64,000 bases of DNA from positions 9,646,457-9,710,456 of the forward strand of contig CM040442.1 of assembly GCA_022749755.1 (NCBI GenBank), written 5' to 3'. The notes beneath the pieces are model-generated. The model ran no database searches. It was not told where the DNA came from and was given only the letters and a program-made list of their open reading frames with translations. The DNA comes from Azadirachta indica (taxonomy: Eukaryota; Streptophyta; Magnoliopsida; Sapindales; Meliaceae). A program made the translations under genes and the position numbers. This document shows, one piece after another, positions 35,861 through 46,457 of the stretch (position 1 is its first letter; each line of letters starts with the position of its first letter).

Positions 35861-38094
35861 GTCCCTATGTTTGAATTTTTTTCATTTGTTTAATTATTCA
35901 AACCAAATTCATTATTTTAGATCTTTTGATTACTAAATTTCAAAACACTTGTAAACTATTGATAAAACTGAACATTACAAAATTTGTATTGACATATTAG
36001 AGAATACTAAATTATATATAAAATTATTGCATTTAATTAGGCAACATAAAACATTTAGTTAAATTGTAATCTCATTTATTTAATTCAAATTTTTTAGTAA
36101 TGCTAATTTTAAATCTATCAAATGATTATTGATTGTTACAAGAGGTGTTATAGTGCTTTAATATAAGATTTAATATCTTAACAAAAAGTTTAATATCTTG
36201 TGCGACATCTATCTAATTATAAACTTAATAATGATGTACTTGAGGCCAATTTTTTTAAATCTTCCAATTTGATGCTATTATAAGATATTCGAAATTAAAG
36301 TTACTAGAGTAACAATAAAAAGAGAAAGTTATTATGATTGGGAAAGATTATGATAATGTTAGAGGATTCCTTGCATTAAACTAAATCTTGTTGTTACTAA
36401 ATAAAAATGATAGTATAATATTTTAAATAATTTAATTTTTATTTTTAGTAAAATAATTATATTTTAAATAATTGTTATCAGTTACATAATAGTTTTAAAA
36501 TCTTTAGTTAATTATTATAAGTTACAAAATAATTTTATTTCATTAGTCTATTTACTTTTTAATTCTTTTATGAGTTCATTTGGTATTTTTTTTGTTATAA
36601 AATTCTCAATAATTTTCTTTTAATATATTACTTAGGTCCATTTAATAAGAACTTTTCACCATATCAAGTGGAAAACTTAAAATGAATATATATATATATA
36701 TATATTCAACTCCATATACGTTGATAATTTCGAAATTCTAAATATGATAATCTAGTTAACTATATAGTTAATTTTCAATATTTGGATTTGACGTTATTAT
36801 TACGAAGCACACTAAATTTTATTCATTTTTATTTCAAATTTATTACTTTATATTTAAAATTTGTTAATATAATATACACTAATCAGGATTTAGCGATCCT
36901 GTATAATTTTTATAAATCAGCGTAGGAAGCAACTTTAAAATTAATGTCATCATACATAAAGTATACAGAAAGTTTACATCTATAATATATAGTAAAATTT
37001 TAAATAACTCTGAATAACTTAGTAGGGTTTTACATTTAACATGTTGGAGATAACATCAATTATACATATGGAATTAAATAAAATTTAATTTATGACTATT
37101 TATGTTAACTAAATAATTTGTAATCTTTATTATTTTATTCAACATTAACCATAATCATATTGTTAAATATTGTTCTATTCAACAATATTGTGAAATATAC
37201 CTGATCAATTTTTAGCTATTAACACCCTTGTTAGATTAACCAAACTATAAAAGTATCCTTCTTAATTTTTTTTCAAATTCTTCCTTCAAACACTCGAGTT
37301 CACAATTTTTTTCCATTATTTAATTAAAAAATATTTTGAAAATTTTACGAAGAAATAATTTAATTTTCACTAGCTATTGAATTTGACTAATTAAATGCTA
37401 TTAAACTTCCTACATCCTAGAGAGGATGAAGAGATTAAAAGGTCATGTTTTTAAACGAGACACATACCTCATTGCTTTTTCACTTTAATCTCCCGGTAAC
37501 ATGAAACAAAACTCAGAATTTAATATGACCAAGCCCTGATTTAATATTTTTTTTAGTCGGGTCAACGCCAAGCCCTGTTTGAACTTGGCTTTATATCTAG
37601 ACTTTTAAAACCCATAATAGTATTAATAAAAATTTAAATTCTTTTTTTTTAACATTATCTTATATTAAAAATCTATCAAAAATTTGTGATGAAATTACAT
37701 ATAGTACAATTCAAATAGCTTCACACAATTTGGTTAATATCTTCCCTCACGCATGAAGTGAAATCTATGCACACTTAAATACACTAGAGGCTAGACTCTA
37801 AATGAAGTCCAGCCTTCTTACCACTCGGGCAATAAAAATCTAAGTTCGAGTTTATAAAAGTTCATTGAAATTTTATATTTTTTTTGGGGCTAGGCCTTAA
37901 TCAAGTCTGGTTTGAGGCTAAACTAACCCAAATTTGATTTAAACTTGAATCCAAATTATATTTAATATCAAATTTAATTGAACCCTAAATTTTGAACTTG
38001 TTTTAAGAGTCGGTCTTTTTTTACTCACCTCACTCTTAAGAGACGATAACGTTTATTTTTCTAACCAATCTTTGTATTCGTTCTTAAAACTTGC
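35861..38094. other. AT-rich spacer, no gene seen
   Basis: No coding motif. It has an (AT)n tract at about 36691-36707. 37540-38000 contains repeated 'aagccctg/ggctaggcct' phrases suggesting an old repeat, but I could not define its ends. Confidence 0.4.
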
Positions 38095-38940
38095 ATAATA
38101 TATACAGTTAAACGATAGCATTTTCACCTTTTCATCTCTTTTATTTAGTTAATTCATTTTCATTAGTTGGCAATTTTCATACCGTAGAATTAATTGAAAG
38201 TCTCGTAAACGTTAGTGGATTTATAGTCAAGAGATGGGTCCACATACTTTATAATTTCTTGCTTTTCCTTTTTGTAAAGGAAGAAATATAAAAGAAAGGC
38301 TACAATTGTTCAATGAATTATACATTCTGAAAGCAACACAAAAGCGAATCCAACTCAGAATTCCATATATAAAGCAAATTAAAGTTAGCACGGACGAATA
38401 AATTAACAACAACGTTTGATATCTCCTCAATTATTTATTAAATTTCAATGTTGATTGTCAACGTTTCCCTCTAGGTCCACGTAGAAAAGAATGATTAATA
38501 TTTTAATTATTGTTTAAAGAGGTAAAAGTAATTTTGAGTAGTGAAAAGTTATTTTAAATGTTTGATAAAATTTTTTTCATAATTACTATTAACAAAATCA
38601 TCTCATTTTATATCATATTTTGAAAATAAAAAAAGTTTATTTTGAAATAAAATATCAAATATACCTATTTAAAATTACAAAAACCCTAAAATAATTATTA
38701 AATTTCAATTATAATTAAAAATTTTATATTCTTTCTATAAATAATATTTATTTAAAATTAAATTTTATTTATCACTATTTATTATATACATTAATATAAT
38801 TACTAGAAATACTTTTACAACAAAATTTACTAGACGTAAAAGTTATTTTTGAAATTCACAGCACGTATAAAAATAAAATTTATCAAACATTCAATTGATT
38901 TTTGTGGAAACTAATTATTTTAAAATCCACAATTATCCTA
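38095..38940. repeat. NLR-upstream type repeat, copy 3
   Basis: Direct counterpart of 19190-19930. From about 38830 it continues into sequence shared with 23270-23640. It therefore joins the two repeat types, which shows that both derive from one longer ancestral upstream region. Confidence 0.65.
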
Positions 38941-39091
38941 AATTGACCCTAAAAAATTTGTCAAAGCTAGTTGGTTTAATTTGTAATTTGAGAAATGTTA
39001 ATATTTATTTTATCTCTTTAGAAATCTTTCTATCATCTCGCAGAATTTGCATAATATATATGGTTTTCATCTGTTTTAGTTATTGTATTTT

Positions 39092-40000
39092 GGGATATTA
39101 AGAAACACCTCCTCAACAGTAAATTAAATACAAATACCGTCTAATATTTAAAGATAAACAAGTATCCCTGAAGTTTGAATGAAAAACGAATACACTTTAA
39201 AATTACTATACAGTCAATAACCTTTATGCATAATGACTATTATGCCCTTCAATATTCAAAAGCATGTAAATGAACCATTTTAACCTTCTTTTTAATACAT
39301 AGTGACCAATATAACCTTTTAATTTTAAAATAGTATAACTTTAATTTATTTTTTAATAATTATACCCTTAATTTTTTTTTATAATTTTATCCTAAAATAT
39401 TATTATTTTACATAATTTTATTATTATATTAATTTATTTTATATAAACTATTAAAATATATTTTAAATAATTTAATTTACGGAAAAATTGTGCTTCATTC
39501 ATATAAAAATTTAATATTATAAACTTACATAAATTGAGACAATTTCATTCTTATTATGTTATTTATTGTGCATAAACTATTAAAATATGTTGCAAATAGT
39601 GTTAATTTAATAAAAAATTGTGTTTTGTTCACATAAAAATTTAACTTTATTTAATGATTTATATACAATAAATTAGTATAATAAATTATATTAATTATTT
39701 AAAATTGTAGTATTTTAGGATAAAATCATAAAAAAGGGTATAATTGTTAAAAGAACTAAATTAAAAATATATTTTTTCAAAATCAAAAGGTTATATTGAT
39801 CATTATATATTAGTAATAGGGACAAAATGATCCATTTACATGTTTTTTAAATACCAAGGGCATAATAGTCATTTTATATGCCATATAATAACTTCAGGTT
39901 TATTTATTTTTTTTCCAAACTTTAGGAATATTTGTTTATCTTCAAACATTAAGGAGTATTTGTGCTTAATTTCATACTGAGGGGTATCTCTTAATTTCCT
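39092..40000. mobile_element. Mutator-like MITE, 909 bp, with long terminal inverted repeats
   Basis: The left end GGGATATTAAGAAACACC and the right end (reverse complement AGGAAATTAAGAGATACC) begin inverted repeats of at least 85 bp. Both include 'aagataaacaa' followed by 'cctaaagtttg' or a near match. It is flanked by a 9-bp near-duplication TTGTATTTT (39083-39091) and ATGTATTTT (40001-40009). The related region at 23637 has the same flanks joined without the insert, which confirms the ends. There is no transposase. Confidence 0.8.
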
Positions 40001-40330
40001 ATGTATTTTTATTAGTTGGTAATTTTCATCTTCTAGAATTAATTGAAAAGTCATGTAAAAATTAGAATGGGTCCATATGCTTTATAATTCTTTATTTTTC
40101 TTTTTATAAAATTAAAGAAGAATAAAAGGAAGGATCTCCAAAGCAACACAAAAGCAAGTGCAACTTATATCCCAGATATACAAAGCAAATTAAAGTTAAC
40201 TCAATCGAATTAATTAATGACAGCAGGCAGAGTCAGCTTTGCCATTATAAAGAGGATAAAGTGAATACAATCAAAACTAAAAAGAGCTAAATCATAAAAA
40301 CTTTTTTTATAAGATTAAAATTATAAAAAA
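40001..40330. repeat. NLR-upstream type repeat, copy 4
   Basis: Continuation of the 23270-24060 type after the MITE: 'attagttggtaattttcatcttctagaatta', 'gggtccatatgctttataat', 'caaagcaaattaaagttaactcaatcgaatt' and 'gcagagtcagctttgc'. Confidence 0.65.
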
Positions 40331-40559
40331 GAGCCAATAATTTAATTATTTAGATATTTAAAAATAATTTATCTTACAATTTTTAAAAATATTTAAATAT
40401 AATTACATTAAATATTTTAATTTAAATCTAAATAAAAATATATATAAATAAATTAAATATTTTATTTGTTAATAATATAATTAATTTATTACTTACAAAT
40501 TTCTATAAAGTTGTAGATTTTTTTAAAGTATATATATCATTATATCAATTTAAAATTTT

Positions 40560-40758
40560 GTATTTTTATAAAACAAACAACTTAAAATTTATATTGAAGG
40601 ATACAAATGATATTTAACTGATAAGTCAACTAACAAAATAGAAATCAATGAGGGTATTTGTATATTTGTCCAAATTTAAGGGACATTGTTTATTCCTAAA
40701 TATCAGGGAGGTAAATGTCTATTCCCTCAAAAATTAGGGCTATATGTCAATTTCCCTT
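40560..40758. repeat. Single terminal repeat of a MULE-like family
   Basis: 'gatatttaactgataagtcaactaac...gtatatttgtccaaatttaaggg...tagggctatatgtcaatttccc' matches the right end of the element at 46458-48125. I do not see a left partner, so this is a remnant. Confidence 0.55.
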
Positions 40759-41329
40759 AATGAAGTAAATAGTCGTTTCATTGTCTTATTCTAAGGCTCT
40801 AATTGTGACTTAAATATTGTGATCCTAAATCATGTATCTCAATTCAATAATTTCACACTTTAAATAACCTTTTTATTACGTATAATTTTTTAATCGATTA
40901 ACATGCCAAATAATTGTTATATTAGGTAATAATATAAAACTTGTTATTTATTTAATAAAAATTTATATATATTTTTCATTTAAAAATTATTAAGAAATAG
41001 CAATAATAATAATAATAAATTACACATGATATCATTGTAAAATTCAAAGAATTCAATTTTTTTTTAAAAAAAAAGCTAGAAATTAAATTATGATATGTAA
41101 AACATATTACTGCACCTCTATTTGTATGGATAATAAAAAATTAAAAAAACAACAATTCAAAAATTATGTAGATGCAACATTTTATTTCCATAAATTATTT
41201 GGCTCATTTATGACAAAATATGATTTTAGTTTATATCAAATTCTTGTTATGTAAATTAAACATTATTTTAAATATCTCACACTAGCTCCAAGTTTACTAA
41301 TCATGTGTGGAGAGATATTGCGATAAGTT
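40759..41329. other. AT-rich spacer
   Basis: No gene or defined repeat seen; homopolymer-rich. Confidence 0.4.
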
Positions 41330-42340
41330 TCTTGATTAAATATGTTAAAATTAAACGGTAGTAGTTCAAATCTTGATAATGATTTTATTTTATGTATTTT
41401 AATGCCTAATGATCTCTTCTTTCATGAATTTTAACTCAGATTTGACCTAAACCTATGAGATTTGAATCCAAAAGAATAGAATAGTAAGTAAATTAACCAA
41501 AAAAAAATATATTAAAATTAACTATAGTAGAGAGATTCGATATTTCAATTTATTAGGAGAAAATTAGAATTAATTATAACAGGGGTTTCTGGGAATTCTT
41601 ACACTATTAGGGGAAAATTAGACCTAGATCTGTCAAATCTAGATCCAATTTCGGAACCAAAGGGTAGAATATTAAAATTAGCTATAGTGGGATAAAGGGA
41701 TATTTCAATAGATTAGGGGAAAATTAGGTAAGTGAAAATATGAGGGTGGAGAGACAATAATTTTTCCATTTTACTTTAAAAAATATTTAGCTTAACTAAT
41801 TCAATAAAATAAGGGAGAACCTCCACTATGTATCACTTTTATAATATTATAATAAAAGTAAATATGACCTACTATTAGGATTTTAGTTAACTTTTAGATA
41901 ATTTGATCATTTTCTCCTTAATAATAGATGTAAATTTGGGTCAGCTCTAACTGACTTGATCTAAATGCACTTTAAAAAAAATATGCTTGTAATTGAAATT
42001 GGATTCTTACACTCAATAAAAGAATTGCAAGGATTCCATATCCTAAGTAATACTATAGTGTTTTATATATTTTATAATATATCCCTCAAATAGATTAGTT
42101 TGACATTGTTGCCCGAAAATTCCAAACAATAATAATATAGAATTTAAAAAATAGAAAAATTATAATTAAATTTAATATATCAAAGTATCAAATCAAATCA
42201 ATTGCTAGCATGAATTTTCACTTCTTTTCCAACACCATTACAAAACTTCACCTCTTCTTGTAATTCTTGAGCCATCATTGAAGTTAGCTGCTTCAAGACA
42301 GCGGAGACAGTTGCATCAGCCATGGTTGCAGCAAAATAGC
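41330..42340. repeat. Arm 2 of the inverted duplication
   Basis: Reverse complement of 24480-24851 plus 27249-27770, without the Copia insert. The empty insertion site falls near 42010. Within this arm, about 41510-41600 and 41680-41770 repeat 'attaaaattaactatagt...gatatttcaat' in tandem. Confidence 0.75.
42198..42323 (-). pseudogene. Truncated NLR 5' end (41 codons), inverted copy
   Basis: Minus strand from ATG 42323: MADATVSAVLKQLTSMMAQE..., ending HASN and TGA at 42200-42198. It has the same length and the same terminal stop as the stub at 24550. The open frame has survived in both copies despite about 15% amino-acid change, which for 41 codons is weak evidence of anything. Confidence 0.8.
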
Positions 42341-42944
42341 AGAATTTGAGTAGTGAGATGATGTGCTAATTATGTTATGAAAATTAGAGTCGATTTCGTA
42401 TAATTTTTTTAAGTAAAACTTTTGAAGTAGACTTTTAATTAATATAATTTTTACAATTAAAATTTTTAATAAAAATTTATTAAAAGTATAATTATTACAA
42501 ATAATTTTTAAAAAAATTTTTTCGATAAATTTTTAAAATAAAGTGAAAATATTTTAGTGATTTTTTATTTTACAGTCCCTAAAGAGTTAACCATCGAAAA
42601 AACAGCTCATATTTCAAAATGTGGGGCAGCATTTGCACCTTCTAGAAAATTTCGTGTGCAAAGTGTTGGTATCAACTGTACGATGAAATACCGGTAAGAT
42701 TGTTAGATTTTACACCTCTTTATCATGTCCGCGAACTTTAGCTTTTCAGAAAAGTAACTAAGAAAGAACGTGGATGGCTTTGGCTTTCTGTCAATATTGA
42801 AATAACATAATAATTGCAATACATTTGTACCTTAATGTAAGAAATCATACCATTTACTGTGCCGGCTTTAAGGTTACAATGTGAAAGGTCTAAAAGAGTA
42901 GTCGATTGGTGACATAATGAATGCTGTAGGCCAGCCCCAACACC
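42341..42944. other. Spacer between the inverted NLR stub and nucleocapsid-like copy 2
   Basis: AT-rich to about 42560, then more mixed sequence to 42944 that could contain the promoter of the downstream open frame. I see no coding motif. Confidence 0.35.
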
Positions 42945-43333
42945 TCAGAAACATTAGTTTTTCGTCTTAAATCCCTCAGGAAAGGGAAACCAAAGCATAA
43001 ATCAAGAATCACGGGATACCAATCTTAGGTTCGAAATTCCTCCTTCTTACTCTGTTTATTTTCTTGCTATTGATTTTATCAAGCTTATTCTGCATATTGT
43101 CTGTCGATTCTCTGTTTCTAAGTTTCTCATGTTGTCTAATTTTCTCGTTTGCTAGTATTGTTGCAGCTTATCCACGCTAAGTCTAGTGTATGATTTGATA
43201 TTTTTGGTTTTATTTGGTTATTTGTAATTTTAGGGTCTTGAATGAGTGTGAATTGGAGATATCTGACTATAGTACTATCGGTTTAATTTGTCAATTACGT
43301 AAGTGACACTATAATTCTTGGAATAGCAGAGAT
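42945..43333 (+). promoter_or_regulatory. Shared 5' flank / leader of nucleocapsid-like copy 2
   Basis: 42945-43298 matches 28118-28480 ('aacattagtttttcgtcttaaat', 'cacgggataccaatct', 'ttgatatttttggttttatttgg', 'gagtgtgaattggagatat'). A T-rich stretch ending in 'ttgttgcag' (near 43168) looks like plant leader or intron DNA. At 43299 the sequence jumps past about 300 bp present in copy 1, including the start-codon exon. Confidence 0.55.
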
Positions 43334-44605
43334 ATGATGCCTGAGATAGGAAGCATCCCTCACCAGACTGAGTATTCGTATGAAGACTATGTATCTAAAT
43401 TGAGCATGTACGCTATAGAGAGCAAAACTGATAGTGAAATTATTAACACATGGACTGCCATTGAAAAAGCTCTGTCGGATAATAGGTTCTCTGAGTCTCA
43501 TCTCAAGGACATGCTCGAGTGTGCATTGAACCTCAGGGGAATACCTCAAACTAGCAGACCATTGTTAAACATAACTGCTCCTTCCCAAGACTTCGTATTT
43601 TCAACACCACCTGACACTGATGCTATCTCTACTTCAACACCCACGGAGTCATCCCAGGTACATCAATCTCCCTCAGAAGGCGGAGTCACAACAGAGTCCC
43701 CTGAGAGTCAGGCCAGAGCTATTTGCTATATATGCTGCTCATATATGCGACTAATAGCCAAGCCTGCTAACCACATACAGAAGGCCCTCTACAAGTTAAA
43801 AACGTCATACGGTCGTCTTTATTCCACGTGTTCTACACTTCTGACGAACTTCAATCCTCCAACGGCATGGCCAAAAAGGATCAAGACCGGGCTTATAAAA
43901 TACAAAGCAATAGCAGGGACTCTCTCCTACCATCTCGGAACTGCTGAAACCTCCCTTTCAAAGACTGATGCTAACTTTGGGCTCTGCTGGTATTTATTGT
44001 TTCAATATACTGGGATGATGGGGATGCAGATATACAAAATGAGTTTGAGCCTGAAACACTCTACGAAGTCTATTAGTCCAGTCCAGTTCCTAACATGGGT
44101 TGAGAAACACCAAAGTACAGACTGTGCCAAGGAGATATTTAAGATTTGGAGGGAATTGGATAACCACAAAAACCCCACAAAAAATTATTACTGGAAGTAT
44201 GCGAAGATGGTAGATCCTACGTATTTTCTGAACCTGAGTATTAAACGCAACAAATATCTTGGCGCTTTACTAGCTAAGCTGCTAAAGAGATACGTACCAG
44301 GTAGAACTGAAGACTATGCTGATCCAGAGAATATTGTTGTGTTTATGAATCTTGGGGCTAATGAGATCGAGGCAATCGACAAAGATGTGAATGCATTTGC
44401 TGCTATGTACAGGGAAGCCATCGCAAGGAGTGGTGGTGGAGTATTGCGGAGGTTAGTGATGGCTTTGAAATTAAGAGCAGCAACTGGCGCGACCGATAAC
44501 GTGGAGGTGGAGCGCACACAGCCACAAAACCAGCAGCAGCAAACTCCCCCAAGCAATCAAGAACAGGGAGAAACTCCAGCAACCAAACGTGCAAGGCTTG
44601 CGTAG
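43334..44605 (+). CDS. Endogenous plant-rhabdovirus nucleocapsid (N) protein-like gene, copy 2
   Basis: 423-codon open frame, the longest in the window after the NLRs. In a negative-strand RNA virus N coats the genome; here it is an old copy in plant DNA, not a virus. Features: a conserved-looking core with W179PKRIKTGLIKYKA, F215GLCWYLLFQYTGMMG and N284YYWKYAKMVDPTYF, patterns I associate with N of plant rhabdoviruses (Varicosavirus/Cytorhabdovirus-type, Pfam Rhabdo_ncap_2); a Ser/Thr/Pro-rich linker (residues 95-130); and a Q-rich tail ending in a basic KRARLA. Usual N length is about 400-500, so it is nearly full. The first ~30 residues present in copy 1 are lost, and the frame upstream of the Met closes with TGA at 43304. 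No other viral gene is adjacent. The family call is from memory; a transposon capsid is the main alternative, judged unlikely. Confidence 0.72.
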   Translation: MMPEIGSIPHQTEYSYEDYVSKLSMYAIESKTDSEIINTWTAIEKALSDNRFSESHLKDMLECALNLRGIPQTSRPLLNITAPSQDFVFSTPPDTDAISTSTPTESSQVHQSPSEGGVTTESPESQARAICYICCSYMRLIAKPANHIQKALYKLKTSYGRLYSTCSTLLTNFNPPTAWPKRIKTGLIKYKAIAGTLSYHLGTAETSLSKTDANFGLCWYLLFQYTGMMGMQIYKMSLSLKHSTKSISPVQFLTWVEKHQSTDCAKEIFKIWRELDNHKNPTKNYYWKYAKMVDPTYFLNLSIKRNKYLGALLAKLLKRYVPGRTEDYADPENIVVFMNLGANEIEAIDKDVNAFAAMYREAIARSGGGVLRRLVMALKLRAATGATDNVEVERTQPQNQQQQTPPSNQEQGETPATKRARLA

Positions 44606-44630
44606 ATGTTAGCGCAAGCTAGCTGAACAG

Positions 44631-44760
44631 GTATTTCTCGATAACTTTATGAATGAAAATGAGTTAATTTGTGCCAAGTCCATGTTTCATATCTGTCTAC
44701 TGTCTACATGAATAATTAAGGAAAAAAAAAATAAAGTTGTTGACGTATTGGCTTATGCAG
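44631..44760 (+). other. Possible 3'-UTR intron of nucleocapsid-like copy 2
   Basis: 25 bp after the stop codon, ACAG|GTATTTCTC forms a donor. A 130-bp AT-rich stretch ends TTATGCAG|GATTC at 44760, a strong acceptor. If real, the open frame belongs to a spliced plant transcript. Confidence 0.4.
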
Positions 44761-46457
44761 GATTCTATGAATAGTGTCTATGTTATTATAGCTTACTTAT
44801 TCTACATTTTTTACTGGAGAAAAATTCTGACGGAAAATATTTAATTTGTAAAGCTATTTTTCAACCACTTCGCAGTTAAAATGTATATTGTGAACTTGTG
44901 AAAGGATATCTAGCTGGAATACCACTTTTCATGCTGTTGCAAACACTAGACTTCATTAGTTTTTCTCCAGTGAAATACCAAATAATAAGAAAAGTGAGGA
45001 ATCTATTGCTTTATGCAAAGATGCGATTAGATTTTACATGCAACTAGAGAAGAATTTGCTTGTAAGTTAAAAGAATAGCTAGAATCAGAAATTCTTTGTC
45101 GTGTAATATATTTGGAATTTGGAAATGAGTTAACATTGTGTGCGTCTTAATTTGTTATTGCCTAAGGGTTAGATTTGGGATTAGTGGATTGAAATGGGAG
45201 TGCAGGTTGTGTGACTTTGAGCTAGAATACGGTTGCTTTTACCAGTGAGGTACTTCTTCATTTGTTTGATAAGATAATTAGTCGTGCATAAATTCATCAT
45301 AAATATTTTTCATAAATGATTTATGAATTATAATTACAATTTCTTTCCTATTCTATCTTATAATCCAACTCATTACCCAATACACATTTCTGTTGTCATT
45401 TTAACTTCTGTTACTGTTGTCTTTGCAGATTTTACTACTCTTTGTTGCAAGTTTTTGGTATGTGGTATTGCAGCTGGCTTATGTAATATGTGTCGAGAGA
45501 TGTTAAATTAGATATGTTAATGATAAAGATGTTAATAATCAGTATGCTTTAATTCCTTTTGCAGTTTCTTTTCTAAAGGTAAATAAACAATAGCTTAGAG
45601 AAACACAAGAAACCATTACACTCGGAAGTCTCTTAGCGAGAACACAAAAGCAAACCAACACAAGGGCATGAAACTAATAGAAGTTAAACAAACCAAGGAT
45701 TGAAAAAACCTCATTTGGGCCATTGAAATTACAAAATTTTCCGAATCTCTCTCTTAATTAATTGGTCTTTTGTATCAGCAAGGTAGCACCAATCTTATTT
45801 TACTCTTGTGTTTTGGGTTTGTGTTTTTGTACTCTCTTCTTGAGAATTCTCTTCGGTGTAATGGAATCACACGTCAAGCTTTAAGTTCTGCTAATCTGCA
45901 CTCACACATCAAACTTAGAAAAATATAATTATATAATATTTATTTTATAATCTTCCGTTTCAATTAATTATGGATTGGAAACACTTTAAAGATATTGTTC
46001 AATTAAAAATTTGAATCATTCAATAAAAATGTATTATATATCTTAAAATTTTTTTATCATAATTATATATGACTCTCATAATTGATAAATTTTAAAATAA
46101 ATGTGTATATAATCAGAATTTATTGAATAAAAATGTACACCGCCCATTTCATCCAAAATGTTTTGAATTTATAGTTGCGTTTTTCCTTTTCTTTTTTTGC
46201 ATTAGTCATACGATGGTTCTTGAGAAATTAAAAAAAAAATTGTTTTTCTTTTATATTGTATTAAAACAAATTTATTATTGTGAATTTCAATTGATGTGGA
46301 ACAAAAAAAATAGTATTTTATAAATAAAATAACGAGAAAAATACAACTTAAAATGACAATCAATTATAAAATTACAATTAAGGGCTTGTTTGTTTGTTTT
46401 TTAAATTAAAATTTGAATAAAACTATTTAAATGTTTAAAAGGTGTTTGTTTTTTAAT
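44761..46457. other. Downstream flank of copy 2
   Basis: No further viral-like coding sequence is seen. 45770-45850 ('tttgtatcagcaaggtagcaccaatc...gggtttgtgtttttg') is a short copy of the NLR-downstream module (1984-2060; 11670-11735). The small frames at 45323-45511 and 46123-46323 lack motifs. Confidence 0.4.

Noticed and set aside
37540..38000. Possible transposon with 'gccaagccctg' type ends
   Set aside because: I could not define inverted ends or a target duplication.
43295..43549. Minus-strand frames opposite the nucleocapsid-like sequence (also 28752-29039 and 44314-44594)
   Set aside because: Shadows of the sense frame; the same antisense frame appears in both copies only because the sense strand matches.
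28115..44780. An integrated, potentially active virus
   Set aside because: Only nucleocapsid-like sequence is present, with no polymerase, glycoprotein, matrix or terminal viral sequences. Copy 1 lacks its core and copy 2 its start region.
42945..44780. Nucleocapsid-like frame as a retrotransposon gag
   Set aside because: No zinc knuckle, LTR, primer site or pol nearby, and the conserved-looking core does not resemble Copia or Gypsy gag.
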